Source: Rickettsia typhi
Lineage (GTDB): Bacteria > Pseudomonadota > Alphaproteobacteria > Rickettsiales > Rickettsiaceae
Direction of reading: 5' to 3'
DNA length: 64,000 nucleotides
Assembly: GCA_945865485.1 (NCBI GenBank)
Contig: CAMBEC010000006.1
Location: forward strand, 53,334 to 117,333
The notes beneath the pieces were generated by a model. The model was not told where the DNA came from. It ran no database searches and worked only from the letters and a program-made list of their open reading frames with translations. Positions 16,700 through 26,382 of the stretch are shown here, piece after piece. The first letter of the stretch is position 1. The number at the start of each line of letters is the position of its first letter. A program made the position numbers and the translations under genes.

Positions 16700-18259
16700 A
16701 TGAAAATTAAATCTTCTGAAGAACTAAACAATGAATTAGAAACGGCAATTAAAGAAAATAATTACAATTCATGCAAAACTCTTATAGAACAATTAGGTGA
16801 AAATTTAAATCCACAGAGCCTACTAACAGCTATATATTGTAATAAAATAACATTAGTCCCATATTTAGCATTAGCAATACTTGGAAAACATAACAACTAT
16901 TCTTTAACCCAAGCATTTAAGGATTTGCCTAATCCACTGGAAGCTCTATTAAATACATATGTCAATTTGGTGCATAATCCGGAATATCAAGAATTCAAAG
17001 GATTACTTTTAGACAATTTAATTAAAAATATTGAACTCTTCAAAAGATATGATTGTACAGTTAGCTCAAATAGCCTAATAACAACAAGTAATGCAGATCC
17101 CACAATTATAAATTCGTTATTAGATCATCAAAACATAAATTTAGATTCTATAAGTTTAGCTTTTTTTACACACACACCAGATATTTTTAAAAAACTGGTT
17201 GAAAAAGGAGCCGATGTAAATAAAGTAGAACAAAATTGTCAACATGTTATTTTCTCTGCAATTGGGGAAAATGCTCTGAAAGTAATAGATATAATTCTTA
17301 AAAAGAATATAGACTTGATGAACATAACAACTATTTGCAGTGAAAAACCTACGACACCTTTGCTATGTGCTCTTTATCAAAACAAGCCGGAAATAGCTGA
17401 GTATTTTATCTCTTCCGGTGCTACGCTTGATCCAAAATCAATCCCCAAAATGTATGCTGGGCAACCACACGTAATTGATTTCGTTGTAAAGCATGACAAA
17501 TCAATGCAAGAATTCATTGAAAAAATTTCAGCTCTAAATGCATACGATTTATTCAAAAAGGCAAAGGAAGAAAACGACACTTTAATTGTATCCTACTTTA
17601 TTAAAGACCATGCCAAAGATATTTTTTTAGCAATAAAAAAAGATGGTACACAAAAAGAAAATATAGAATATTTTCAAAAAAATTCTATTCCATTCAAGTT
17701 TAAGCATGGTGAATTTATAGTTTGTTCTCAACCACAACCTAAAAACGAGACAACACAAGGTCTTGAACTTATTAATACATCAGATATTCAGGAAAAAAGC
17801 AAAACTTGTATAAAAGACGGTAAGTTTTATTTTACTTATGAACAAGAAAAACTGGCAAATTTTGATAAAAAAAATGATTCAATTTATGTTATCAGCAAAA
17901 AAGGGATATTATATGTTCAAAATGATTTTAACGGTCATTTTGATAGGCTGCAGCATAGTTTTTTCTTAAAAAGCAAACCAACAAAAGAACTATATGGTTA
18001 TGGCAAACCAGTAGCCTGCGGTGGACATTTGAATATAGTAGATGGAAAAATTACCTTTATCAACAATTGTAGCGGTCATTATCACCCGACCTTGAAACAG
18101 TTAAAGCTAGTTGTTAAGTACTTCCATCAAAAGAATGTTCTAGCAGAAAATGTTCAAATTAAAGATTCATTTGGGACTTCTTACGAATTGTCAGAGATTC
18201 TAAACAGCCCGATAGTAGATGATACGCCCGAGTTATTTGGTGATATACAAGATAACTAG
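16700..18259 (+). CDS. Ankyrin-repeat protein with a C-terminal NxSGHYxP domain
   Basis: Residues about 10-300 are helical ankyrin-type repeats, clearest in FKKLVEKGADVNKVEQN and TPLLCALYQNKPEIAEYFIS followed by GATLD. The C-terminal part (about 390-500) is a separate domain with YVISKKGILYVQ, GKPVACGGHLNIVDGKI and INNCSGHYHPTLKQL. I recognise this type of domain (GKI then N-x-S-GHY-x-P) from intracellular-bacterium proteins of unknown activity. There is no signal peptide. GAGG lies seven bases before the ATG. Ankyrin proteins of intracellular bacteria often enter the host cell through type IV secretion, so an effector role is plausible but unproven. The strong promoter and isolated position suggest independent expression. 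Confidence 0.8.
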   Translation: MKIKSSEELNNELETAIKENNYNSCKTLIEQLGENLNPQSLLTAIYCNKITLVPYLALAILGKHNNYSLTQAFKDLPNPLEALLNTYVNLVHNPEYQEFKGLLLDNLIKNIELFKRYDCTVSSNSLITTSNADPTIINSLLDHQNINLDSISLAFFTHTPDIFKKLVEKGADVNKVEQNCQHVIFSAIGENALKVIDIILKKNIDLMNITTICSEKPTTPLLCALYQNKPEIAEYFISSGATLDPKSIPKMYAGQPHVIDFVVKHDKSMQEFIEKISALNAYDLFKKAKEENDTLIVSYFIKDHAKDIFLAIKKDGTQKENIEYFQKNSIPFKFKHGEFIVCSQPQPKNETTQGLELINTSDIQEKSKTCIKDGKFYFTYEQEKLANFDKKNDSIYVISKKGILYVQNDFNGHFDRLQHSFFLKSKPTKELYGYGKPVACGGHLNIVDGKITFINNCSGHYHPTLKQLKLVVKYFHQKNVLAENVQIKDSFGTSYELSEILNSPIVDDTPELFGDIQDN

Positions 18260-18287
18260 GATTTATAAGAGCTTCAAAAACTTTAAG

Positions 18288-18320
18288 AAGCGCCATTTTA
18301 AGCAATAACCTGGCGCTTTG
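18288..18320. terminator. Bidirectional terminator between the ankyrin gene and dacB
   Basis: The perfect arms AAGCGCCA (18288-18295) and TGGCGCTT (18311-18318) enclose a 15-base loop. The element sits between two converging genes. On the minus strand TTTTT follows a few bases after the stem. Confidence 0.6.
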
Positions 18321-18342
18321 ATTCTTATATCTAGAGTTCTAT

Positions 18343-19692
18343 TCACTTACTCACTAATTTGATAATGTCTTCTTCTAATTTATGATAGCGTTGACGATTC
18401 TGATAAAAATTATTTGCCATAATTACGAAGCTATAAAGCTCTTTTTTAGAATCATAGAAATAACCTACTAAGGCAGAGACCCCTGTTAAAGAACCAGTCT
18501 TAGCATAAATATCATAATTCTCAAAACGTTCATGCAAGGTAGAGTCATCACTTGGACCAGCAAGAATCGATTTTACCAATTCAAAATTGTTACTTTTAGC
18601 CACTGCTTTCAACAAGCTATCAAATTGATTCACAGTCAGCAAATTTTGCCTTGAAATACCAGAACCATCTCTTAAATCTGATTTTGTTAAGTCAACATTA
18701 AATTTCTTAGCAACGACCTCTTTCAATTTAGCTGCAGCCCAGTCCCACTCAGTAATATCCAGCTCAGAAGCAAATTCTGCAAGAAAATAGTCTGTAATAA
18801 AATTATCAGATTTTTTCATGGCCTTAGCAGCAAGGTCCTTAATACTTTTTGGTAAAGAAGCTACTGTTTGCGCATCTTTTACTTTATCACTAAAAAATAA
18901 TATTTTGCCTTTTAATACTATGCCCTGATTAGCAAGCTGCTTTTCTAAATAGTACTTAACTTGGGATAGATTGTCATTTGCAACTGCTGCAATAGTTACT
19001 GTACCTGTAGACTTACTCAAAGTACCTTTGATAATATATTTGTTATCCTCTATATTCACACGGAGTCTATCATTCTCATTTTCAGCGATAGTTTTGGCTT
19101 CATTAATTATGGTATAGGGAAAATTCTTATTTGGACTAATTTCAATACTGCTACCTACATTTCCTGGTGCCACATCTAATTTGCTGCAGTTCTTATTCAC
19201 ATGAGTCAGCGTTACTGGCGCACCATAACAATATACAGAATCACTAATTGTTTTATCTCTTATAATTGCTGGTACGGAAAATTTATTATCTACGATATAA
19301 ATATTTCCTTTTATATTTTTGCCTGAATGTTTGGCAAGCTCAACAACAACATATTCAAGATCATCAACTCCAAAATCTGGATCATGAATATCAAGGTAAT
19401 AATCTTGATTCTTATACAATAAATCACTAGCAAAATTGTAATTTTTATCAAAATGCTCAAGAGCAGATACAATAGTAACAAACTTTAATGTACTGGCTGG
19501 AATAAAATACCTATCAGCATTCTTTTCGAAAATAACTTTCCCTTGATCTAAGTTTGTAATTTTTATACCAATATTCAAGTCTGGATCAGCTTGCTTTATT
19601 AGCTGATCCATTTTACCTGGAATATTATTTGTTGCCCCAACTATTTGAGGCAACAGAGTAATTATTATTAGAGTTATTATACCAATTTTCAT
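18343..19692 (-). CDS. dacB: D-alanyl-D-alanine carboxypeptidase/endopeptidase, PBP4 type (S13)
   Basis: The N terminus (MKIGIITLIIITLLPQIVGA) is a signal peptide, so the enzyme acts in the periplasm. The three penicillin-binding motifs are present: STLK (about 67), SDN (about 294) and KTG in YAKTGSLTGV (about 394). The 449-residue length fits class C PBP4, which trims peptide stems and cuts cross-links in peptidoglycan. Its presence shows that this organism still makes a peptidoglycan layer. It overlaps the MFS transporter gene by four bases and is probably translated after it. Confidence 0.9.
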   Translation of the reverse strand: MKIGIITLIIITLLPQIVGATNNIPGKMDQLIKQADPDLNIGIKITNLDQGKVIFEKNADRYFIPASTLKFVTIVSALEHFDKNYNFASDLLYKNQDYYLDIHDPDFGVDDLEYVVVELAKHSGKNIKGNIYIVDNKFSVPAIIRDKTISDSVYCYGAPVTLTHVNKNCSKLDVAPGNVGSSIEISPNKNFPYTIINEAKTIAENENDRLRVNIEDNKYIIKGTLSKSTGTVTIAAVANDNLSQVKYYLEKQLANQGIVLKGKILFFSDKVKDAQTVASLPKSIKDLAAKAMKKSDNFITDYFLAEFASELDITEWDWAAAKLKEVVAKKFNVDLTKSDLRDGSGISRQNLLTVNQFDSLLKAVAKSNNFELVKSILAGPSDDSTLHERFENYDIYAKTGSLTGVSALVGYFYDSKKELYSFVIMANNFYQNRQRYHKLEEDIIKLVSK

Positions 19693-20948
19693 AGTTTCCT
19701 TGCCTTTTGCTGTATTCGTGCATGAATAATATTACTGATTCCCATCACAGTAAATCCAACTACAGCCAACGATATCATTATTGGAATAATTGAAATACTG
19801 GTAACAAAAGCTTCGGGGCTATATGATTTTAATCCATTAACCAAAACACCATCCCATGATTTGTCTAAACTTATACCAATAGCATTATGGAAAACCCAAC
19901 CAAATGTCATGATTATCATATTCGCAACTGCTGCAGCCATCCCACTTCTTTCTTCAGAAACATATGTTGCAATCTTTGAAATGATGACAACTTGGTAGGC
20001 ACAGAATATACCTGTAATTAAGCATATATAGTAAAGTGATTTTTCATTAGCACTTCCACTTAAAATATATACAAAGCATACAATCATTCCAGTACCAGAA
20101 GCTATAGTTACTCCAAGATAAAGTCTGGTTTTATCAGCAATATATGGCAGAATAATACATCCGATAAACATACCAAATAATATAGATAAAGTTAAGGAAT
20201 CAGCTATTGTTTTTTCAATACCATACACTGCAATCATAAAGGCACTACCCCACGCATCAGCAAATCCTTCAAGAGGACCAACCATAAACCCAGCGAACAA
20301 ACTAGCGAATAGTAGTTTATAATTACAAATAACTGCCTTAATATCAGTCCAAATATCACTATGAGAAACTCCTTGGGCAGATTTTGGCATTATTATATAA
20401 GTAATAAGCGCAAGAGCAATTCCTGAACATATTAGTATATTAATTGTTGCGTCAATACCTACTGATTTTATAACACTAGCAAGTGGAGTCCCAACATATA
20501 CTACAGTAATTAAACTAGCAGACACTGTAAAGCCAAGCATCCTAGCAAATTTGTCAGGATATATTATACGAAAAATCTGCAATGCCCCGACTATCGCCGC
20601 CGAAGAACCAATACCTGTAAGCGCCCTGCCAATAACCACGCTTCCCCAAAAGTCAAAATAAACAAGAGGAACAAGGCCACTAGCAGTTAATGCTATGCAT
20701 AAAGGAAGTATTTTTTTACCACCAAATCTAGCCAAGAGTATGCCAATTGGTATATGAACTGCAATATATCCAATATAGTATATACCAGCAAAAGATCCGA
20801 ACTGGGCAGCACCAATCTGATATTTACTCATAATGTCAGGCATAATGATATTAGGTAACATTCTTAGTATGTACTGATAACAGTAAAACAATGTTAAACT
20901 TAACCACACCAACATTGAAACAAATTTATTTTTCTCTTCAACTTTCAT
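19689..20948 (-). CDS. Major facilitator superfamily transporter
   Basis: The 419-residue protein has about 12 hydrophobic helices and the loop 2-3 signature GILLARFGGKKILPL typical of MFS carriers. The substrate cannot be told from the sequence. MFS carriers with this type of N terminus (QYILRMLPNIIMPDIM) are numerous in Rickettsiales and are generally assigned to uptake of host metabolites. It is upstream of dacB with a four-base overlap, although no functional link is obvious. Confidence 0.85.
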   Translation of the reverse strand: MKVEEKNKFVSMLVWLSLTLFYCYQYILRMLPNIIMPDIMSKYQIGAAQFGSFAGIYYIGYIAVHIPIGILLARFGGKKILPLCIALTASGLVPLVYFDFWGSVVIGRALTGIGSSAAIVGALQIFRIIYPDKFARMLGFTVSASLITVVYVGTPLASVIKSVGIDATINILICSGIALALITYIIMPKSAQGVSHSDIWTDIKAVICNYKLLFASLFAGFMVGPLEGFADAWGSAFMIAVYGIEKTIADSLTLSILFGMFIGCIILPYIADKTRLYLGVTIASGTGMIVCFVYILSGSANEKSLYYICLITGIFCAYQVVIISKIATYVSEERSGMAAAVANMIIMTFGWVFHNAIGISLDKSWDGVLVNGLKSYSPEAFVTSISIIPIMISLAVVGFTVMGISNIIHARIQQKARKL

Positions 20949-21465
20949 ATTTATTTTCCTTTAATAAAAATATATTCTAAGCGACATTACAAATATCACT
21001 CACAAAAAAACACAATAAAAATTAGTAATAGAAAATATGCAACGGCTACGCCGCCAGCAGAATTGCCAGAAGTAGAAAATTAGGTTTGAACTTAAACGCT
21101 ATATTCATTTTATTATTTAGTTATTTTCTTTGATTTTTTAGAGAATAAACAACCCGTAATAATACACAATTAACAGGTTATTACAAAACAGTCAACAATC
21201 AAATTTCGTTTTATATTATTTTGGAGATCACTCTAGTCACTTTGTTTCCTCAAGATAATGACTTGTGTCGCCTGTATTATAAGGCTTAATCATACGCATG
21301 TATCTTAAAATTGTAAGCCAGTCCAATTCAGGAGGTACTACTTTGCTTGTGGAATACTTAGGTCGTGATACTCAAGAGGCTTTTAGCTCTGCAATGGTTT
21401 CTCTTCACTCAACCAACCTAAAGCTCCCTTGCCATACCGCCGCAACAACTTAGGCCGGCCTAAAA
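20949..21465. other. Intergenic region containing a gene relic
   Basis: Between the MFS transporter and the XRE regulator. The part from 20949 to about 21230 is AT-rich and holds no frame I can support. The part from 21237 to 21453 is less AT-rich and looks like a decayed gene on the minus strand (listed separately). A 14-base perfect palindrome centred on GGCCGGCC lies at about 21450-21463, just past the end of the regulator gene. Confidence 0.4.
21237..21453 (-). pseudogene. Decayed gene remnant downstream of the XRE regulator
   Basis: On the minus strand the last part (21371 down to the TGA at 21237) is an open frame of 44 codons with ordinary protein composition, including VVPPELDWLTILRYMRMIKP and YNTGDTSHYLEET. 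Upstream, coding-like text continues in shifting frames: RYGKGALGWLSEEKPLQ in one frame and ETIAELKAS in another. No single start fits. The pattern of frameshifts plus stops is that of a pseudogene. The original family was not recognised. Confidence 0.45.
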
Positions 21466-21879
21466 CTAAGACATCGTTTTGACTAGTTCGGTAATCTTTT
21501 TTCTACTTTGCAAACTTTTAATCTCACTAAAAGCCTTAATCAGATTAACTATTTCTTTTTCGGTCACCGCATTAGAATCTTCAGCTTCATATTTAGCATC
21601 ATCTTCCGCAAACACATTAGTAATTATTTCGCTTTCATCACTATGTTCATAAAAATAAGTAATAGGTACTTTCAAAAATTTTGCTATTGTAAATAACTTT
21701 CCGCTTGATATTCTGTTTGTTGCTTTTTCGTATTTTTGCACTTGCTGAATACTAACCTCAACAGCCTTACCTATGTCCTGCTGACTCATGCCAAGCATTA
21801 CTCTTCTCATTTTTAAACGTCTGCTAACTAACTTGTCGATGTTATCAGCCTTTCCTTTAGATTCAGATTGCTCAAACAT
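21466..21879 (-). CDS. XRE-family transcriptional regulator
   Basis: Residues about 20-75 form a Cro/C1-type helix-turn-helix: RRVMLGMSQQDIGKAVEVSI, then QQVQKYEKATNRISSGKL. The remainder is an acidic linker and a short C-terminal helix. This 137-residue architecture (HTH, then IAKFLKVPITYFYE) is a common alphaproteobacterial regulator whose targets are mostly unknown. It lies 52 bases downstream of lnt on the same strand, and a decayed gene follows it. Confidence 0.85.
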   Translation of the reverse strand: MFEQSESKGKADNIDKLVSRRLKMRRVMLGMSQQDIGKAVEVSIQQVQKYEKATNRISSGKLFTIAKFLKVPITYFYEHSDESEIITNVFAEDDAKYEAEDSNAVTEKEIVNLIKAFSEIKSLQSRKKITELVKTMS

Positions 21880-21931
21880 ATAGATACAACAGTACTAAAA
21901 AACCTTAATATTAACTTTCACCCACAAGTTA

Positions 21932-23449
21932 CTATTGACCGTCTAATTGTTCAAGTGTTTTATTTTTGCTTTTCCAAAAAAGGTATAAAAAGAAACATAA
22001 GATATGCAATATTAGCACAAAAAATACCTCTATTATCAAACTTATAATTCCGCGATCAGAGAACACAGTAGGTAGAGTTAGCTTATATGGTATATAACCA
22101 TCAATTGTATCTACTACATTTAGATTAAGACTACTGATCACCCGGCCAACCGGATCAATTATTGCAGATATACCATTATTACCCGCCCTAATAAGGGGTA
22201 ATCCATTTTCTACTGCTCTCATTCTGCTTATCTGAAAATGCTGAAAGGGACCAGAAGAGTTTCCGTACCACGCATCATTAGTAATATTAATCATCAAATC
22301 AACGTCAGTGTTAGATATTCTTACCTCATTAAAGAAAATAGACTCATAGCAAACTAATGGCCAGATGCGCAAATTTAACTCTTTTAAAAAAACTACATCT
22401 CTGTTACCAGGAGTATAATCAATGACCCCGGGCGTAAGTTTCTTTATTGGTAGATATTTTTTTAATGGCATGTATTCACCAAATGGAACCAAATGAGATT
22501 TATGGTAATCAAATAGTAGCTCACCCGTTCCATCCAAAGCAATTAATGAAGAATATATCTCGTAGCCATCACCAGATAAACCATTATCGTTAACCCCCCC
22601 AGATAGCAATATTTGTTCTTCATCGGCAAAAATTGACATTAATTTGTTATAAATTGGCCTGTAATAATATGGCACTGTTAAAGCGGCTTCAGACCATATG
22701 ATTATATCTGGTTCACCTTTTCTTCGTGACATTTCAATTTGCCTATCTAAATTACTCCATAAAGCATTTGCATCCCACTTGGCAATTTGTGGAATAGATG
22801 GCTGAACAACACGAACCTTTATATCGCTATACTCAGTTGGATTATCTACTAAACGTAAATATCCATACGAAATAAAAATCGCTAAAATCACTACAGATAT
22901 AATTACTCTAGATAATAAAAATCCTTTGCTGTAAAAACTCGACCCTATAAAAACCGCAGCAAAACTCAAGCCAAGTACTCCAAATATACTCGCTGGTTGA
23001 ATAAGGATATCTGAAATAGAAAAAGCATATCCAAGTAAAGCCCAAGGCAATCCAGTGAAAATCCATGAAATTAGCCATTCAACAAAGATCCAAATTATGC
23101 AAAATATTATGTGATATAAAAAAGACAATCTAAATTTCCAGGAAATGGCAGCTACAAGCGCAATAAAAATAGCCATAAATGCCGGTAACCCGAATAAAGC
23201 AAAAGGCACTGCCCACCAAAACTCTTCTATATATACCGTTACACCAAAAGAAATCCAATATAGACTCGCAAGAAAAAATCCAAACCCAAACATATATCCA
23301 AAAAACAAAGCCTGACGTATTGTACTACTCTTAAATATCTGAGCGCACAATACAGACAACATTAAAAGACCAGGGAAGAAATATAGAGGGGCAAAGGCAA
23401 GACCGCAAATCAGCCCTGAAATAAATGATAGCTTTCTTTTTAAAATCAT
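21932..23449 (-). CDS. lnt: Apolipoprotein N-acyltransferase
   Basis: Lnt adds the third acyl chain to the N-terminal cysteine of lipoproteins in the inner membrane. The N-terminal half has about six to eight membrane helices with the characteristic PWALLGYAFS loop. The C-terminal nitrilase-like domain has the Glu-Lys-Cys triad: Glu in IIWSEAAL (about 251), Lys in SHLVPFGEYMPLK (about 320) and Cys in LVCYESIF (about 364). A last membrane helix closes the protein. Its 505-residue length is normal. It diverges from fabI across an 80-base gap. Confidence 0.93.
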   Translation of the reverse strand: MILKRKLSFISGLICGLAFAPLYFFPGLLMLSVLCAQIFKSSTIRQALFFGYMFGFGFFLASLYWISFGVTVYIEEFWWAVPFALFGLPAFMAIFIALVAAISWKFRLSFLYHIIFCIIWIFVEWLISWIFTGLPWALLGYAFSISDILIQPASIFGVLGLSFAAVFIGSSFYSKGFLLSRVIISVVILAIFISYGYLRLVDNPTEYSDIKVRVVQPSIPQIAKWDANALWSNLDRQIEMSRRKGEPDIIIWSEAALTVPYYYRPIYNKLMSIFADEEQILLSGGVNDNGLSGDGYEIYSSLIALDGTGELLFDYHKSHLVPFGEYMPLKKYLPIKKLTPGVIDYTPGNRDVVFLKELNLRIWPLVCYESIFFNEVRISNTDVDLMINITNDAWYGNSSGPFQHFQISRMRAVENGLPLIRAGNNGISAIIDPVGRVISSLNLNVVDTIDGYIPYKLTLPTVFSDRGIISLIIEVFFVLILHILCFFLYLFWKSKNKTLEQLDGQ

Positions 23450-23460
23450 TACTAAACCGC

Positions 23461-23489
23461 TTGTACAAAATTATTTTCGATGATATACA
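23461..23489 (+). promoter_or_regulatory. Promoter for fabI
   Basis: TTGTAC (23461-23466) and TATACA (23484-23489) are 17 bases apart, 39 bases before the chosen fabI start, in the gap shared with the divergent lnt gene. Confidence 0.5.
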
Positions 23490-23528
23490 AATTAAATTCA
23501 CATGTATAGTCAACTAATTAGGTATTTT

Positions 23529-24329
23529 ATGGCGATCGATTCAACAAAATTGCTTACTGGTAAAAAAGGTATTATTACAGGTGTTGCAAATAACCTTTCT
23601 ATTTCTTGGGCTATAGCACAAATTGCTAGGGCACATGGAGCAGACATTGCATTAACTTATCAAGGCGAAGTGCTTGAAAAAAGAGTATCCCCACTAGCGA
23701 AAGAAATTGGTGCTGATTTTATATATGAGTGCGATGTCACTAATGAACAATCAATGGACAGCTTATTTGAATTTACAAAAGAAAAGTGGGGAAAACTTGA
23801 TTTTCTTATCCATGGAATAGCTTTTGCAGATAAAGAAGAACTCAAAGGAAGATATATCGACACGTCGTTGCCAAATTTTTTAAATTCGATGAATATTTCA
23901 TGCTACTCCCTTACAGCTCTTGCCAAGCGAGCAGAACCATTAATGACGAACGGTGGATCTATAATTACCCTAACGTATTACGGTGCGGAGAAAGTAATTC
24001 CAAACTATAATGTAATGGGACTAGCCAAATCTGCACTAGAAACTAGCGTTAAATATCTAGCTTATGATATGGGACAGAATAATATCAGAGTCAATGCCAT
24101 CTCAGCAGGGCCAATAAGAACCCTAGCTGCAAGTGGTATTGGTGATTTTAAATCAATGCTCAGAATGCACGAATCAACATCTCCTTTAAAACGTAATACT
24201 ACACAACAAGATGTAGCTGGGGCAGCTTTATACTTAATAAGCAACTTGGCTAACGGAGTAACTGGCGAAATACATTACGTAGATTCAGGGTATAATATAA
24301 TGGGTATGGGCGTCACTGAGAAAGTGTAA
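23529..24329 (+). CDS. fabI: Enoyl-[acyl-carrier-protein] reductase (NADH)
   Basis: FabI performs the last reduction of each fatty-acid elongation cycle. The Rossmann start reads GKKGIITGVANNLSISWAIA. The catalytic Tyr and Lys are in the segment YYGAEKVIPNYNVMGLAKSA, with the Y-x6-K spacing of FabI. The C terminus GEIHYVDSGYNIMGM is typical. I chose the ATG at 23529 (MAIDSTKLL), which has AGG eight bases before it and gives 266 residues. An ATG at 23502 would add nine residues. It works with FabG, AcpP and FabF encoded at 44.3-46.6 kb. Confidence 0.93.
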   Translation: MAIDSTKLLTGKKGIITGVANNLSISWAIAQIARAHGADIALTYQGEVLEKRVSPLAKEIGADFIYECDVTNEQSMDSLFEFTKEKWGKLDFLIHGIAFADKEELKGRYIDTSLPNFLNSMNISCYSLTALAKRAEPLMTNGGSIITLTYYGAEKVIPNYNVMGLAKSALETSVKYLAYDMGQNNIRVNAISAGPIRTLAASGIGDFKSMLRMHESTSPLKRNTTQQDVAGAALYLISNLANGVTGEIHYVDSGYNIMGMGVTEKV

Positions 24330-24486
24330 ATTACTCCGACAATAGTGACTATTGAAGCCCATAGGTTTTTAAGCAAGCCTAATTTAGGAGACTGTAAAAA
24401 CGAAATCGCTCTGTTCATAACTGAACAATAACTTTTCGCCATTAGATATGGTTCTTTAAAAATAAAAAAAGCTCAAGGTTACATAC

Positions 24487-24879
24487 ATGATCGAAAACCC
24501 TGAATTACTCACTAGTCAACTTATAGTACAAATTGGCCTCTTTTTTGCAGCTTTAATTGCAATTGCTGGAGGTACCCTGCAGATGTATCTGGGACAGCCA
24601 GATACATCTGCGCGATTAGACAACGTACACCGATTTATGGCTGGAGTGTATTTTTCTACTGGATTGATCAATTTATGGGCAGCGATTACCATCCAACATC
24701 AAGGCTTTCTAGTCTATCTTCTAGCCTTCGGCATATTTTTCGCAGGGATAGGTCGACTTATTTCTATAAAAAAGGTTGGGCTACCAAAACCAACTGCTCT
24801 CTGGATTGGATATCTTGTTCCTGAGTTAAGTCTACCATTTGTAATAGCAATAGCGCATTACATGAGTCACTTAACGTGA
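24487..24879 (+). CDS. DUF4345 family membrane protein
   Basis: The 130-residue protein has four predicted membrane helices and the DUF4345 hallmark NVHRFMAGVYFSTGLINLWA in the middle. The biochemical role of the family is unknown. AAGG lies about ten bases before the ATG. It follows fabI by 157 bases on the same strand, but its own expression signals cannot be judged. It converges on the LRR gene. Confidence 0.75.
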   Translation: MIENPELLTSQLIVQIGLFFAALIAIAGGTLQMYLGQPDTSARLDNVHRFMAGVYFSTGLINLWAAITIQHQGFLVYLLAFGIFFAGIGRLISIKKVGLPKPTALWIGYLVPELSLPFVIAIAHYMSHLT

Positions 24880-24921
24880 CAGTATCAAAATTAGAGCTCC
24901 AATTTTTTCTGGATACATATC

Positions 24922-26211
24922 TTATATAAAATCACCAACCATTCCATCAAAATAGCCAATACCCATAATTGGCGTTTCATCTTCTTGAGCTTTGTAATCA
25001 ATCACATCGACTATAGTAGGTTTACCTAAAGTAAATAAATAAGAAGAAATATTTTTATGTACATCTAAGTGAAGTTTTTCTAATAAAGACTCGCCTGGGG
25101 TTTTTCTAAGATGAGCAAGCAAAAATAATAAATAATTATTTTCAATAAACTCTTGGGTTTCTGTTGGAAGGTCTATTATTATTGGCTCATCACTTGTACT
25201 TACTAGTAAATCGGTAAGTTTCATGTATTGTGCTATCATCTTAGGGGTAGTTATCACTTCTCTGATATGTCCAGCATATTCTTCTTGCATAAAGCTCGCC
25301 ATAAAATTCGCTACAATTGATTTGTTTAGTTGTTCTACTTCACCTTTAAAATTCGCTAAATATGATAATTGATTAAACCCAGCCATCACACCATCACTCA
25401 TAAAGACATTTTGATAAACTTGTCCTTTTGCGCCTAACATTTTGCTATGCATGAATGTTAGGAAATCTCTATCTGTTACAATACCAAAGGAGAAATATCT
25501 AATAGTATCGTGGCCTTGTATTGCAATAAATAAATCTGGATGAAGTGAACGAAGATTTTGTTCACTGTAAAGTTCACTATATCTATTGAAGACATTAGGA
25601 TCAACATAATCATCATAGGCCAGAGGATATCTATTCACAATTTTTTCAGCCACATTTATATTAGGTAGGCATAAATTAAAAAAGTAACTTAGGTCTTCTT
25701 CACACATGATGGTATTATTACTAAAATCAATAGACGTCAGAGAGTGATTTTTTTCTAAGCCTTTTGATAATTCTAATTGACCATAATATCCCATGTCATT
25801 ATAAGAAATTTTAAGATAAGCGAGAGAACTAGTCGTCTTTAGCGCATCCGACAAATAAGAACTTCCAGTTTGATCTAACCTACTACCAAAAAGATTAAGA
25901 GAGGTAAGATGTATATTAGAAGGTATGATTGATATTAATATTATATTTTTAACATAAGGAAATATTTTTGATCCCTGGGAAAAATCAAGCCCAATATTTT
26001 CTTTTTGCAAAAAATTACTTGGTATTGAACTTACATCAATACCAATACTACTCAATACTGTTGTTATATTTGCAGCTTCTTCATCACTCACTTCTGATAA
26101 TTTTTGACCTCTTAAATGTTCATGAAGACAGGTTGGGAATGGCAGCAATTGTAAATCTGTCGATATAGGCAGCAAATCACCTTTATCTTGCCCTGTTATT
26201 TTTATTTTCAT
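24922..26211 (-). CDS. Leucine-rich-repeat protein (RNI-like), candidate effector
   Basis: Residues about 95-180 contain three ribonuclease-inhibitor-type leucine-rich repeats of about 28 residues: LTSLNLFGSRLDQTGSSYL, LAYLKISYNDMGYYGQLEL and LTSIDFSNNTIMCEEDL. The rest (about 190-429) is helical and was not recognised. There is no signal peptide or membrane helix. LRR proteins of this kind in intracellular bacteria usually act on host proteins, so secretion is plausible but not shown. It stands alone between the DUF4345 gene and the polytopic membrane gene. Confidence 0.65.
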   Translation of the reverse strand: MKIKITGQDKGDLLPISTDLQLLPFPTCLHEHLRGQKLSEVSDEEAANITTVLSSIGIDVSSIPSNFLQKENIGLDFSQGSKIFPYVKNIILISIIPSNIHLTSLNLFGSRLDQTGSSYLSDALKTTSSLAYLKISYNDMGYYGQLELSKGLEKNHSLTSIDFSNNTIMCEEDLSYFFNLCLPNINVAEKIVNRYPLAYDDYVDPNVFNRYSELYSEQNLRSLHPDLFIAIQGHDTIRYFSFGIVTDRDFLTFMHSKMLGAKGQVYQNVFMSDGVMAGFNQLSYLANFKGEVEQLNKSIVANFMASFMQEEYAGHIREVITTPKMIAQYMKLTDLLVSTSDEPIIIDLPTETQEFIENNYLLFLLAHLRKTPGESLLEKLHLDVHKNISSYLFTLGKPTIVDVIDYKAQEDETPIMGIGYFDGMVGDFI

Positions 26212-26382
26212 GCGCTTTTACCATAAGTTTTAACATTTACTGCGCCTTGTCTAATACAAGTTAACTAATGAGTCAATAGAATAATTAGCGTATTATGTTG
26301 ATGTTAAATAGCCTAACTAAATATTATTATAATTTGTATACGAAAGTAGGCTTTAAAGGATTGGATAGGTCTATTCCAGATG

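Noticed and set aside
21298..21453. 51-codon plus-strand open frame
   Set aside because: No ribosome binding site; the minus strand reads more like protein, so this is treated as a gene remnant on that strand.
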